From NCBI GenBank assembly GCA_031255695.1, contig JAIRSA010000115.1, forward strand, positions 1 to 11,417: 11,417 nt of DNA, read 5' to 3'. Positions 1 through 6,131 of the stretch are shown here, piece after piece. This DNA comes from Eubacteriales Family XIII. Incertae Sedis bacterium. GTDB lineage: Bacteria; Bacillota; Clostridia; Peptostreptococcales; Anaerovoracaceae. How positions within the stretch are numbered: the stretch's first letter is position 1; each line of letters starts with the position of its first letter. Both the position numbers and the translations under genes were made by a program. The notes beneath the pieces are model-generated. The model searched no databases. It was not told the DNA's origin and saw only the letters and a program-made list of their open reading frames with translations.

Positions 1-131
1 GCTTCAAATGATAATAGCCGTCCTTTGGCTCATATATCATAGATGCGAAGCATTTCATGATATATCTGCCATCTCCGCGCAGCGGAGGGCTTCAAATGAT
101 AATAGCCGTCCTTTGGCTATTATATCATTTG
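1..131. repeat. AT-rich palindromic repeat array with an 88-bp direct repeat
   Basis: Positions 1-30 recur exactly at 89-118, an offset of 88 bp. Within this stretch four hairpins can be drawn. 32-65 has outer arms ATATATCAT/ATGATATAT and inner ATGC-GAA-GCAT, about 15 pairs with one bulged C at 56. 73-87 is CTCCGC-GCA-GCGGAG. 93-131 has arms AAATGATAATAGCC and GGCTATTATATCATTT around the loop GTCCTTT, about 15 pairs with a 2-nt bulge. 6-40 is a decayed copy of that last hairpin and shares its right arm (32-40) with the 32-65 hairpin, so those two folds exclude each other. The first unit begins at the window edge, so the array probably continues upstream. I see no CRISPR-type repeat and spacer pattern, no transposase and no coding signal. 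Function is unknown; it could be an intergenic palindromic element family or the 3' end structure of an upstream transcript. Confidence 0.75.
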
Positions 132-271
132 CTGAGGCGTTTGTGTTGCAATTATTTATAATATTTTTTGGGAGTTTTTCCGGAATTTCCCCTGGATTTT
201 CAGCGATGTCCGGGCATTTTTGGCTGCTGCAAGAAAATTGGCCGGCTGGGCATGGCTTTTCCGAAAGTTTC
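132..271. other. AT-rich gene-free spacer
   Basis: This stretch lies between the hairpin array and the promoter of the TPM-domain gene. A TATAAT occurs at 157-162, but no -35 hexamer lies at a usable distance. An open frame crosses the whole region (8-283, + strand), but it runs through the palindromes, has no ribosome binding site and resembles no family I know. I see no RNA gene or riboswitch consensus here. Confidence 0.5.
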
Positions 272-300
272 TTGGATTTATAATTGCTTTCTGGTATACT
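272..300 (+). promoter_or_regulatory. Predicted sigma-A promoter for the TPM-pspA module
   Basis: TTGGAT at 272-277 is followed after exactly 17 bp by TATACT at 295-300, and the -10 is preceded by TGG (292-294), an extended -10 signature. Transcription would begin near 307, giving a leader of about 70 nt before the ATG at 377. The match is by inspection only. Confidence 0.6.
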
Positions 301-339
301 CTATGGTAAGGATTAAAAGTTGTGGCCCCACATCCATAG
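301..339 (+). promoter_or_regulatory. Possible leader hairpin / dyad just after the promoter
   Basis: CTATGG (301-306) and CCATAG (334-339) are inverted repeats enclosing a second small dyad, TGTGG-CC-CCACA (321-332). It lies at the expected transcription start, so it could be an operator for a stress regulator or a 5' RNA stem. No terminator-type T-run follows. The role is a guess; the dyad itself is visible. Confidence 0.35.
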
Positions 340-363
340 TTATAACCTAAACTAGAAGCATTT

Positions 364-370
364 GGAGGAG
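364..370 (+). promoter_or_regulatory. Ribosome binding site that sets the start at 377
   Basis: GGAGGAG lies 6 nt before the ATG at 377. A TTG at 362 is in the same frame, but it overlaps this Shine-Dalgarno sequence, so it is very unlikely to be the real start. Confidence 0.8.
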
Positions 371-376
371 AACGGC

Positions 377-1456
377 ATGGGCAGAGGAGGAAGAAGCGGC
401 GGCGGCGGAAGCAGCGGTGGAAGCAGTGGTAGAAGCAGCGGCGGAAGCAGCGGGGGGCGCAGTTCAGGCGGGCGCAGCTCCGGCAGCCACAGTTTTGGAG
501 GCAGATCGAGTTCGGGCGGCAGAGGCGGCGGCCCGCGGGGAGGGTTTGGAGGCGGCATGTCAGGGGGCGGCAGGGGCGGCTCTGGCTACGGCGGCCCGCC
601 GCGCGGCGGCTACGGCGGCAGCACCCATGTGCATTACGGGGGGCGTGACAGGCATGTATGGGTGCACGATCCGTACGCGGGCACAAGGGTGAGGCGGCCG
701 TATTACGAAAGGCGCGGCTGTTTCAGCGCGGCGGTGTCCGCGGCCTTGGTGCTCATGATCATTATCGTGGGGATTGCCGCCAGCATGAACAGCGTGGAGC
801 GCCGTACTGCTTCATACCATAGGGAGGCCCTGCCCGCGTCCGCAGTCAACGAGACCGAATACATCAGGGACGACGCGCATTGGCTCGATAATGGGGGCGT
901 GACAAAGATTAGCATGAGGTATTTCTTCAAAGAGACGGGTGTACAGCCATATCTTTGGATCACTGAGGAAATAAATGGTTCGCGCGACGCCAGCTGGGAT
1001 GAGATCGAGGCGGCGATGGAGGAGATGTACCGCAATGAATTTACGGATGAAGGCCATCTGCTCATCCTGTTCTACGAGCCATACCCGGAGGAGTACAAGA
1101 CCGCGTACCTGGCAGGCTCGGCCGCCAAGGGCGTAATTGACGACGAGGCTTCCCAGATAATACTGGACTGCCTGGATGAATACTATTACAGCGACCTGAG
1201 CGAGAACGCGTACTTTGCCAAGGTGTTCGAAAGGTCCGCCGACAGGATAATGAACGTCGGGCCGAATGTGCTGCTCATCGGTATCCTTATTGCGGGTGGG
1301 CTGCTCTTCCTGGTCATATTGTACCTGATAGTGACGGCGGTGATAAAAGGCAGGGCGAGGAAGCGGCAGCAGGATATAGAGATCCTCCAGACCGACGTGG
1401 AAAAGATCGGGGGGGACGAGGCGTCTGGATTGGCGGGGAAATACGACAACGACTGA
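377..1456 (+). CDS. Two-TM membrane protein: RGG/Gly-Ser-rich N-terminus plus TPM-like domain
   Basis: This is a 359-residue protein in three parts. Residues 1-114 are a disordered tail of Gly, Ser and Arg with RGG/GGR and YGG motifs, ending in an Arg- and Tyr-rich stretch (VRRPYYERRG). Residues 115-136 are a first membrane helix (CFSAAVSAALVLMIIIVGIA). Residues 145-292 resemble a TPM domain: a predicted α/β fold with HLLILFYEP in the core. Residues 297-323 are a second membrane helix, followed by KGRARKR and an acidic tail. The positive-inside rule puts both ends in the cytoplasm and the TPM domain outside. The next gene is a PspA protein 123 bp downstream without a visible promoter of its own, so the two are probably co-transcribed. 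In Bacillus subtilis a PspA (YdjF) sits with a TPM-type membrane protein (YdjH), from memory, which suggests a membrane anchor or recruiter for PspA. The exact biochemical role is unknown. The TPM assignment is by pattern, not by search. Confidence 0.82.
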   Translation: MGRGGRSGGGGSSGGSSGRSSGGSSGGRSSGGRSSGSHSFGGRSSSGGRGGGPRGGFGGGMSGGGRGGSGYGGPPRGGYGGSTHVHYGGRDRHVWVHDPYAGTRVRRPYYERRGCFSAAVSAALVLMIIIVGIAASMNSVERRTASYHREALPASAVNETEYIRDDAHWLDNGGVTKISMRYFFKETGVQPYLWITEEINGSRDASWDEIEAAMEEMYRNEFTDEGHLLILFYEPYPEEYKTAYLAGSAAKGVIDDEASQIILDCLDEYYYSDLSENAYFAKVFERSADRIMNVGPNVLLIGILIAGGLLFLVILYLIVTAVIKGRARKRQQDIEILQTDVEKIGGDEASGLAGKYDND

Positions 1457-1537
1457 TTCTATTGGCTGTGTGCGGCGCGGCAGGCGCGCGGGCGGCGCGG
1501 GGCTGGCCGCTGTGCCAGGCCGCAGGCGGCACCGATG

Positions 1538-1559
1538 GGGCTGGGCAGCAGGCCAGCCC
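1538..1559 (+). other. GC-rich hairpin between the TPM gene and pspA
   Basis: GGGCTGG (1538-1544) pairs with CCAGCCC (1553-1559) around an 8-nt loop. No T-run follows, so it is not a convincing terminator. It could stabilise or process the shared transcript. The rest of the spacer (1457-1537) is low-complexity GCGGC/GGCGC sequence with no promoter I can recognise. Confidence 0.35.
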
Positions 1560-1579
1560 AGTAAAGAATGGAGGGAACG

Positions 1580-2251
1580 ATGAGTATTTTAGAAAGGTTC
1601 AGCACCATAATGAGGTCAAATATCAATGCCTTGCTTGACAAATGCGAGGATCCGGCGAAGATGATAGACCAGTACATCATAGACCTGAAGAGCAGCCTCG
1701 CAGACGTCAAGAAGGAGACCGCGGGCGTGATCGCCATAGAGAAGCAGTGCACGCGCCAATACGAAGAGAATGAAGAGGAAATTGCGAAATACCAGAATTT
1801 GGCGAAAAAAGCCTTGGAATCCGCCAATGAAGATGACGCGAGGGTCTTCATAAAGAAATACAAGGATCTTGAGGCCAAGCGCGACGCCCTGGCGGCCAAC
1901 AAGGAAAACGCTTCCGGGAATGCCATCAAGATGCGGAGCATGCATGACAAGCTCGTCGAGGACATACAGACGCTGGAGGGCCGCAAAGCCCAGATCAAGT
2001 CCACGGTGGCCATAGCCAAGACGACGGAGAAGATGAACAAGATCGGCGATCCGTCGAGCGGGGCGTCGGCGGTGGGCGACAAGTTCGCCGATATGGAGGC
2101 GAAGGCGAACCGGATGCTGGACGAGGCGCAGGCCAAGACGGAGCTGAATGCCCCGGCCGAAAGCGCTGCGGAGTCATTGGCCAAGAAGTACGTCAGCGCC
2201 ACAGACGCGGATGTCGAGGCCGAGCTTGCCCGGCTCAAAGGGCAGTTATAG
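1580..2251 (+). CDS. pspA: PspA/IM30 family phage shock protein
   Basis: This is a 223-residue, almost wholly helical and highly charged protein of the PspA/LiaH/IM30 (ESCRT-III-like) family, which forms oligomers on the inner face of the cytoplasmic membrane and protects it under envelope stress. It opens with an amphipathic helix (MSILERFSTIMRSNINALL), followed by the family signature LLDKCEDPAKMIDQYI (residues 18-33). A long coiled coil spans roughly 35-150, with abundant Glu, Lys, Ala and Gln. A linker at about 158-170 precedes a C-terminal helix ending VEAELARLKGQL, as is usual for the family. The ATG at 1580 is chosen because GGAGGG (1570-1575) stands just before it; the ATG at 1568 in the same frame runs into this ribosome site. 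No pspC or liaRS gene is visible. The partner is likely the TPM-domain membrane protein upstream. Confidence 0.95.
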   Translation: MSILERFSTIMRSNINALLDKCEDPAKMIDQYIIDLKSSLADVKKETAGVIAIEKQCTRQYEENEEEIAKYQNLAKKALESANEDDARVFIKKYKDLEAKRDALAANKENASGNAIKMRSMHDKLVEDIQTLEGRKAQIKSTVAIAKTTEKMNKIGDPSSGASAVGDKFADMEAKANRMLDEAQAKTELNAPAESAAESLAKKYVSATDADVEAELARLKGQL

Positions 2252-2308
2252 GCTACGGGCCGAAGGCGGCCGGCCAGGCCTGGGCGCGCGCCGGCGATGC
2301 CGGCAGCC

Positions 2309-2340
2309 GCCCCGGCCTGGGCACATGCCGGCGGGGCTTT
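2309..2340 (+). terminator. Weak candidate terminator after pspA
   Basis: GCCCC-GGC (2309-2316) can pair with GCC-(GGC bulge)-GGGGC (2327-2337), followed by only TTT. A second hairpin, GCCGGC-GAT-GCCGGC, precedes it at 2290-2304. The short T-run makes intrinsic termination doubtful. Confidence 0.3.
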
Positions 2341-2345
2341 AAAGC

Positions 2346-2424
2346 GGGGCGGCGGGACGGCCGCATCAACGAGGCGGGGCGGCAGAACAGCCGCATCAAC
2401 GAGGCAGGCGGCGGAACGGCCGCG
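2346..2424. repeat. 30-bp tandem repeat, about 2.6 copies
   Basis: The unit GGGGCGGCGGGACGGCCGCA plus TCAACGAGGC occupies 2346-2375, with a near copy at 2376-2405 (AGAACAG in place of GGGACGG) and a degenerate partial copy from 2406. It fills the gap between pspA and the reductase gene. The period is a multiple of three, but no start or ribosome site suggests it is translated. It looks like slippage expansion in a GC-rich spacer. Confidence 0.8.
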
Positions 2425-2428
2425 AGGA

Positions 2429-2437
2429 TGCTATGAT
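2429..2437 (+). promoter_or_regulatory. Possible extended -10 promoter for the reductase gene
   Basis: TGC-TATGAT (2429-2437) fits an extended -10, but the position of the -35 (2409-2414) is plain GC-rich repeat. A small dyad GCCG-GAGAA-CGGC (2442-2454) follows. A start near 2444 would give a leader of about 30 nt. Confidence 0.35.
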
Positions 2438-2472
2438 TTTAGCCGGAGAACGGCATAAAAAGGGGGTCGATC

Positions 2473-3684
2473 ATGACAGATATGCCTAGGGTCAAAAGGC
2501 GCAAGATGGGCCGGGCCGGAGAGGACGTGTCCATACTTGGCTACGGCTGCATGCGGTTCCCGCGCAAGCGCGGGGGCATCGACATGGCGAAGACGGAGGC
2601 CCAGATACTAAGCGGCATTGAGCGCGGCATAAACTACTTCGACACCGCGTACATATACCCCGGCAGCGAAAAGGCGCTGGGGAGTATATTGGCCGGGGGC
2701 TGGCGCGACAAAGTGAACATTGCCACGAAGCTGCCCGTGCCTTCGATCAAGCGGCGAGAGGACATGGACGCGATCTTTGACATACAGGCTGAGAGGCTAA
2801 GGACCGGGCATATCGATTACTACCTAATACATAACATAACCTCGTTTGCCGAATGGGAAGGGCTGAAGGCGCTCGGCGCCACGGAGTTCATCGAGGGGCT
2901 GCTCAAGTCAGGCAGGATAAGGCATATCGGCTTTTCATCGCATGGGAACCTCATGGACTTCAAACGGATCGTCGACGACTACCCGTGGGAATTCTGCCAG
3001 ATACAGTTCAACTATATCGACGAGAATTTCCAGGCGGGGCGCGCGGGCCTGGAGTACGCGTCGCAGCGCGGGCTTGGGGTCATCGCCATGGAGCCGCTGC
3101 GCGGCGGCATGCTGACCGGGCGGATGCCGGCGGCGGCGCGGCGGCTGATCGACGGCTTTGCGGTCAGGCGCACGCCGGCCGAGTGGGCGCTCAGGTGGGT
3201 GTGGGGCCATGAGGGGATCAGCCTCCTGCTGTCGGGCATGAACGCGATGGAGCAGGTCGCGGAGAACACGCGGATAGCTTCCGAAGCGGAAGCGCATTCG
3301 CTGACGGCCGAGGAGCTGGAGCTGATATCGCGCCTGCGGGACGCGTTCCGGGAGGCGACCAAGGTGGGCTGCACAGGCTGCGCCTACTGCATGCCGTGCC
3401 CACAGGGCGTGAATATCCCCCAATGCTTTGCGCAGTACAACAACCGGGCCATGTTCGGCGGCATCCAGCCATACATAGAATATGCGATGTATCTGGACGG
3501 CTTCGGCGGCCGGCCGCCTTCCAGGGCGTCGGCCTGCGTGAAATGCGGCGCATGCGAGGCGAAATGCCCGCAGAAGCTCCCGATAATGGAATGCCTGGAG
3601 GAGACTGCCGCCGCCATGGAGAAGAAATATCTGAGCGGGCTGGTCAGGCTGGGCAGGAAGATCGTCTACCACGGGCTGGGCTGA
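2473..3684 (+). CDS. Aldo/keto reductase with C-terminal dicluster ferredoxin domain
   Basis: This 403-residue cytoplasmic oxidoreductase has two parts. Residues 9-295 form an aldo/keto reductase TIM barrel: LGYGCMRFP near the start, then the catalytic tetrad Asp57 and Tyr62 (FDTAYIYPGSE), Lys86 (ATKLP) and His120 (YYLIHN), and the cofactor region SRLRDAF near the end. Residues 300-309 (CTGCAYCMPCP) and 355-366 (CVKCGACEAKCP) are two CxxCxxCxxxCP motifs that should each help bind a [4Fe-4S] cluster. The length is normal for this ferredoxin-tailed family, common in strict anaerobes. The substrate is unknown; the family name says only that NAD(P)H or a carbonyl is probably used, with electrons passed through the clusters. 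AAAAAGGGGG at 2457-2466 is a good ribosome site 6 nt before the ATG; an ATG at 2482 is a less likely alternative. No neighbour reveals a pathway. Confidence 0.92.
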   Translation: MTDMPRVKRRKMGRAGEDVSILGYGCMRFPRKRGGIDMAKTEAQILSGIERGINYFDTAYIYPGSEKALGSILAGGWRDKVNIATKLPVPSIKRREDMDAIFDIQAERLRTGHIDYYLIHNITSFAEWEGLKALGATEFIEGLLKSGRIRHIGFSSHGNLMDFKRIVDDYPWEFCQIQFNYIDENFQAGRAGLEYASQRGLGVIAMEPLRGGMLTGRMPAAARRLIDGFAVRRTPAEWALRWVWGHEGISLLLSGMNAMEQVAENTRIASEAEAHSLTAEELELISRLRDAFREATKVGCTGCAYCMPCPQGVNIPQCFAQYNNRAMFGGIQPYIEYAMYLDGFGGRPPSRASACVKCGACEAKCPQKLPIMECLEETAAAMEKKYLSGLVRLGRKIVYHGLG

Positions 3685-3689
3685 CGGCG

Positions 3690-3846
3690 ATGGCAGCGCA
3701 GGCGGCGGCTGGGCTGGCTGGGCTGGCGGCGCAGGCCGCGATGGCTGCGGCCCCGCTGGCTGGGATGGCGGCGCAGGCCGCGATGGCTGCGGCCGGGCTG
3801 GCTGGGATGGCAGCGCAGGCCGCGATGGCTGCGACCCCGCTGGCTG
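3690..3846. repeat. 42-bp tandem repeat, three full copies plus a short degenerate one
   Basis: Full units lie at 3721-3762, 3763-3804 and 3805-3846, each containing GCGCAGGCCGCGATGGCTGC or a near copy; GCAGGCC falls at 3731, 3773 and 3815, exactly 42 bp apart. A shorter unit (33-bp step) precedes them from about 3690. Because the period is 14 codons, several frames stay open. One of them starts with ATG at 3690, 5 nt after the reductase stop, and would encode 71 residues with an Ala-rich 14-residue repeat (AAQAAMAAAPLAGM) ending at 3905. It has no ribosome site, so I do not call it a gene. Confidence 0.85.
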
Positions 3847-3951
3847 GCGAAGCATGGGCCGTAGCGGCAAATCAGCCGGCCGGCGTGGCCGGCATAGAGA
3901 TGTAATTCGGCGTTTGCGTGGCGTGAGCCATGCGCCGGGAATGGGGTTACA

Positions 3952-5952
3952 ATGGAGAACAAAACGAAATCGGCCAGGCGCGGCAGCGCCTACGCAATAT
4001 TCGACATCGATCCGCTGCTACAGGGTTTCCGCGGGGATATAGGCCTGCGCATGCGCAACTATGCGAATATGAAGAAGCGCCTGATCGGCGACGGGGCCCA
4101 AAGCCTCTCCGCATACGCCAACGGGCATATGTACTTCGGCTTCCACAGGGCGGGCAAAGGCTGGGTATACCGCGAGTGGGCGCCCAATGCGGATATGATC
4201 TGCCTTTTCGGCGATTTCAACGGATGGAACAGGCTGAGCCACCCGCTGCGCGATATTGGCGGCGGCGTGTGGGAGATACAGGTGGACGGGGAGCTGCCGC
4301 ATGGCTCCAAGGTCAGGATCATAATAGACACGGCCGAGGGGCCGCTTGAGCGCATACCGCTGTACTGCACGAGGGCGGTGCAGGACCCCGCAAGCCTCGC
4401 CTTCGACGGGCAGATATGGTCGCCGCCCGAAGCCTTTGCCTGGACGGACGGTGGCTTCGCGAGGGACGGCAGCGAGCCGCTGCTGATCTACGAGGCCCAC
4501 GTCGGCATGTCCGGCGAAAAGGCGGGGATCGCCTCCTACAGCGAATTCGCCGAGAACATATTGCCGAGGGTAAAGCGCCTCGGCTATAACACGATCCAGC
4601 TGATGGCGGTGATGGAGCACCCGTACTACGGCTCGTTCGGCTACCAGATATCCAACTTCTTCGCCGCCTCGTCGCGCTTCGGGACCCCGGACGAGCTCAA
4701 AGCCTTGGTGGACAAGGCCCACAGCATGGGCATAGCCGTGCTCCTGGACCTCGTGCATTCACATGCGGCGAGCAACGAGAACGAAGGGATAGCGCGGTTC
4801 GACGGCACGGTGTTCCAGTTTTTCCACGAGGGGGCGAAGGGCGACCACCCGCAGTGGGGGAGCAAGCTCTTCAACTATGGAAACCCCTCAGTCATACATT
4901 ACCTGCTTTCGAACCTGAAGTTCTGGCTTGAGGAATACCATCTGGACGGCTTCCGCTTCGACGGCGTCACCTCCATGCTGTACCACGACCATGGGCTTGG
5001 GGAGGCTTTCGACAATTACCGGAAATATTTTTCGATGAACACCGACACGGAGGCCGTGGCCTACCTCCAGCTTGCCTCCGAACTGTGCAAGGAAGTCAAG
5101 CCGGGGTGCGTGCTTGTGGCTGAAGACATGAGCGGCATGCCTGGGATGTGCCTGCCCATCGCGAGCGGCGGGCTGGGCTTCGACTACCGCCTCGGCATGG
5201 GCACGCCGGACTTCTGGGTGAAATGCCTGAAGGAAAAGCGGGACGACGACTGGGATATCGGCGCGTTGTGGCACGAGCTGACGCAGCGCCGCCCCCAGGA
5301 GAAGGTCATAGGCTACTGCGAGTCCCACGACCAGGCGCTCGTCGGCGACAAGACGATCATGTTCTGGCTGGCCGACAAGGAAATGTACTGGCATATGGGC
5401 AAGAGCGAGCCCAACCTCGTCATAGACCGCGCCATAGCGCTGCATAAGATGATCCGCCTCGTGACATGCACATGCGCGGGGGAAGGGTACCTGAATTTCA
5501 TGGGCAACGAATTTGGCCACCCGGAGTGGATCGACTTCCCCAGGGAAGGCAATGGGAACAGTTACCATTATGCGAGGCGCCAATGGAGCCTGGCCGAGGA
5601 CAGGACGCTCAAATACCATTATCTAGAAGAATTTGACACCGCCATGATCAGGCTCGTGAAGGCGGGCAATCTGCTGGCCGAGCGTTCGGAGCTGGAGTTC
5701 TGCGACCATGCCGCCAAGACGCTTGCCTACCGCAAGGGGCGATTCACCTTCTTTTTCAATTTCCACCCTGTGAATGATTACACGGCCGAGCTGGGCGCGC
5801 CGGATGCCGGGAGCTGGTCCGAAGCGATCCACACGAACAATAAGGAGTTCGGCGGCTACAGGGACGAGGGCGAGCGGGCCATATCGACGGAGGGCGGGCG
5901 CTGCCGGCTGCGCATCGACAGGCGTTCCGCCATCGTGCTGGAGAGGCCCTGA
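3952..5952 (+). CDS. glgB: 1,4-alpha-glucan branching enzyme, eukaryote-like GH13_8 type
   Basis: This 666-residue enzyme cuts α-1,4-glucan chains and rejoins them as α-1,6 branches in glycogen. An N-terminal CBM48-like domain (about 60-155: VYREWAPNADMICLFGDFNGW) precedes the GH13 barrel (about 178-540) and a C-terminal β-domain (about 575-665). Catalytic residues are in place: nucleophile Asp337 (DGFRFDGV), acid Glu391 (LVAEDMSG) and Asp460 (ESHDQALVGDK), with region I LLDLVHSHAASN (264-275). Wording such as IQLMAVMEHPYYGSFGYQ, FFAASSRFGTP, VTSMLYHDHGLG and YLNFMGNEFGHPEW follows the human and plant branching enzymes much more than E. coli GlgB, which places it in GH13_8. No glgA, glgC or glgP is in the window. 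The ATG at 3952 has only a modest GGGG (3943-3946) before it. The last codons lie in a 37-bp tandem duplication. Confidence 0.93.
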   Translation: MENKTKSARRGSAYAIFDIDPLLQGFRGDIGLRMRNYANMKKRLIGDGAQSLSAYANGHMYFGFHRAGKGWVYREWAPNADMICLFGDFNGWNRLSHPLRDIGGGVWEIQVDGELPHGSKVRIIIDTAEGPLERIPLYCTRAVQDPASLAFDGQIWSPPEAFAWTDGGFARDGSEPLLIYEAHVGMSGEKAGIASYSEFAENILPRVKRLGYNTIQLMAVMEHPYYGSFGYQISNFFAASSRFGTPDELKALVDKAHSMGIAVLLDLVHSHAASNENEGIARFDGTVFQFFHEGAKGDHPQWGSKLFNYGNPSVIHYLLSNLKFWLEEYHLDGFRFDGVTSMLYHDHGLGEAFDNYRKYFSMNTDTEAVAYLQLASELCKEVKPGCVLVAEDMSGMPGMCLPIASGGLGFDYRLGMGTPDFWVKCLKEKRDDDWDIGALWHELTQRRPQEKVIGYCESHDQALVGDKTIMFWLADKEMYWHMGKSEPNLVIDRAIALHKMIRLVTCTCAGEGYLNFMGNEFGHPEWIDFPREGNGNSYHYARRQWSLAEDRTLKYHYLEEFDTAMIRLVKAGNLLAERSELEFCDHAAKTLAYRKGRFTFFFNFHPVNDYTAELGAPDAGSWSEAIHTNNKEFGGYRDEGERAISTEGGRCRLRIDRRSAIVLERP

Positions 5953-5993
5953 CGCCAGGCGTTCCGCCATCGTGCCGGAGAGGCCCTGACGCC
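5920..5993. repeat. 37-bp tandem duplication across the glgB stop codon
   Basis: 5920-5956 and 5957-5993 match at 36 of 37 positions (CTG versus CCG in GTGCTGGAGAGG). The first copy holds the last eleven codons or so of glgB and its TGA, and the second lies entirely downstream. The near identity points to a recent duplication. Loss of either copy would leave the protein intact. The rest of the spacer to 6131 holds a GC-rich hairpin, GGGCGG-CGG-CCGCCC (6064-6078), without a T-run, and no T-box consensus. Confidence 0.9.
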
Positions 5994-6115
5994 AGCCGCC
6001 CCAAACATAGACCGCGCCGCGCCACCGAATAGCGCGCTGCAGCTTATACCGCGCCAGTCAGCGGGGCGGCGGCCGCCCATGTGAACGGCAACAATAATAT
6101 TTATCGCGCACAAAC

Positions 6116-6123
6116 AGAAAGGA
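6116..6123 (+). promoter_or_regulatory. Ribosome binding site for metG
   Basis: AGAAAGGA lies 8 nt before the ATG at 6132. This argues against the upstream in-frame GTG at 6081, which would add 17 Asn-rich residues not expected in the family and has no ribosome site. Confidence 0.75.
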
Positions 6124-6131
6124 ATGAAGAA

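Noticed and set aside
1..131. CRISPR array
   Set aside because: There are only two copies 88 bp apart, the segments between them are themselves palindromic, and no cas gene is present.
151..162. Promoter around TATAAT at 157-162
   Set aside because: No -35-like hexamer lies 16-18 bp upstream; the better match is at 272-300.
8..283. 91-codon open frame at the left edge, + strand
   Set aside because: It runs straight through the palindromic repeats, lacks a ribosome site and resembles no known protein.
362..376. TTG start five codons upstream of the TPM-domain gene
   Set aside because: The TTG overlaps the Shine-Dalgarno sequence GGAGGAG, which is well placed for the ATG at 377.
2935..3870. 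Long minus-strand frame with Pro/Ser/Arg-rich repeats
   Set aside because: It is antisense to a clear reductase gene and to the 42-bp repeat; the long frame follows from GC-rich codons and a period divisible by three.
6081..6131. GTG start giving metG 17 more residues
   Set aside because: There is no ribosome site at 6081, whereas AGAAAGGA precedes the ATG at 6132, and MetRS proteins begin at about that point.
5953..6131. T-box or S-box riboswitch upstream of metG
   Set aside because: No T-box consensus (AGGGTGG-ACCGCG) and no terminator with a T-run can be found; the space is repeat and GC-rich hairpin.
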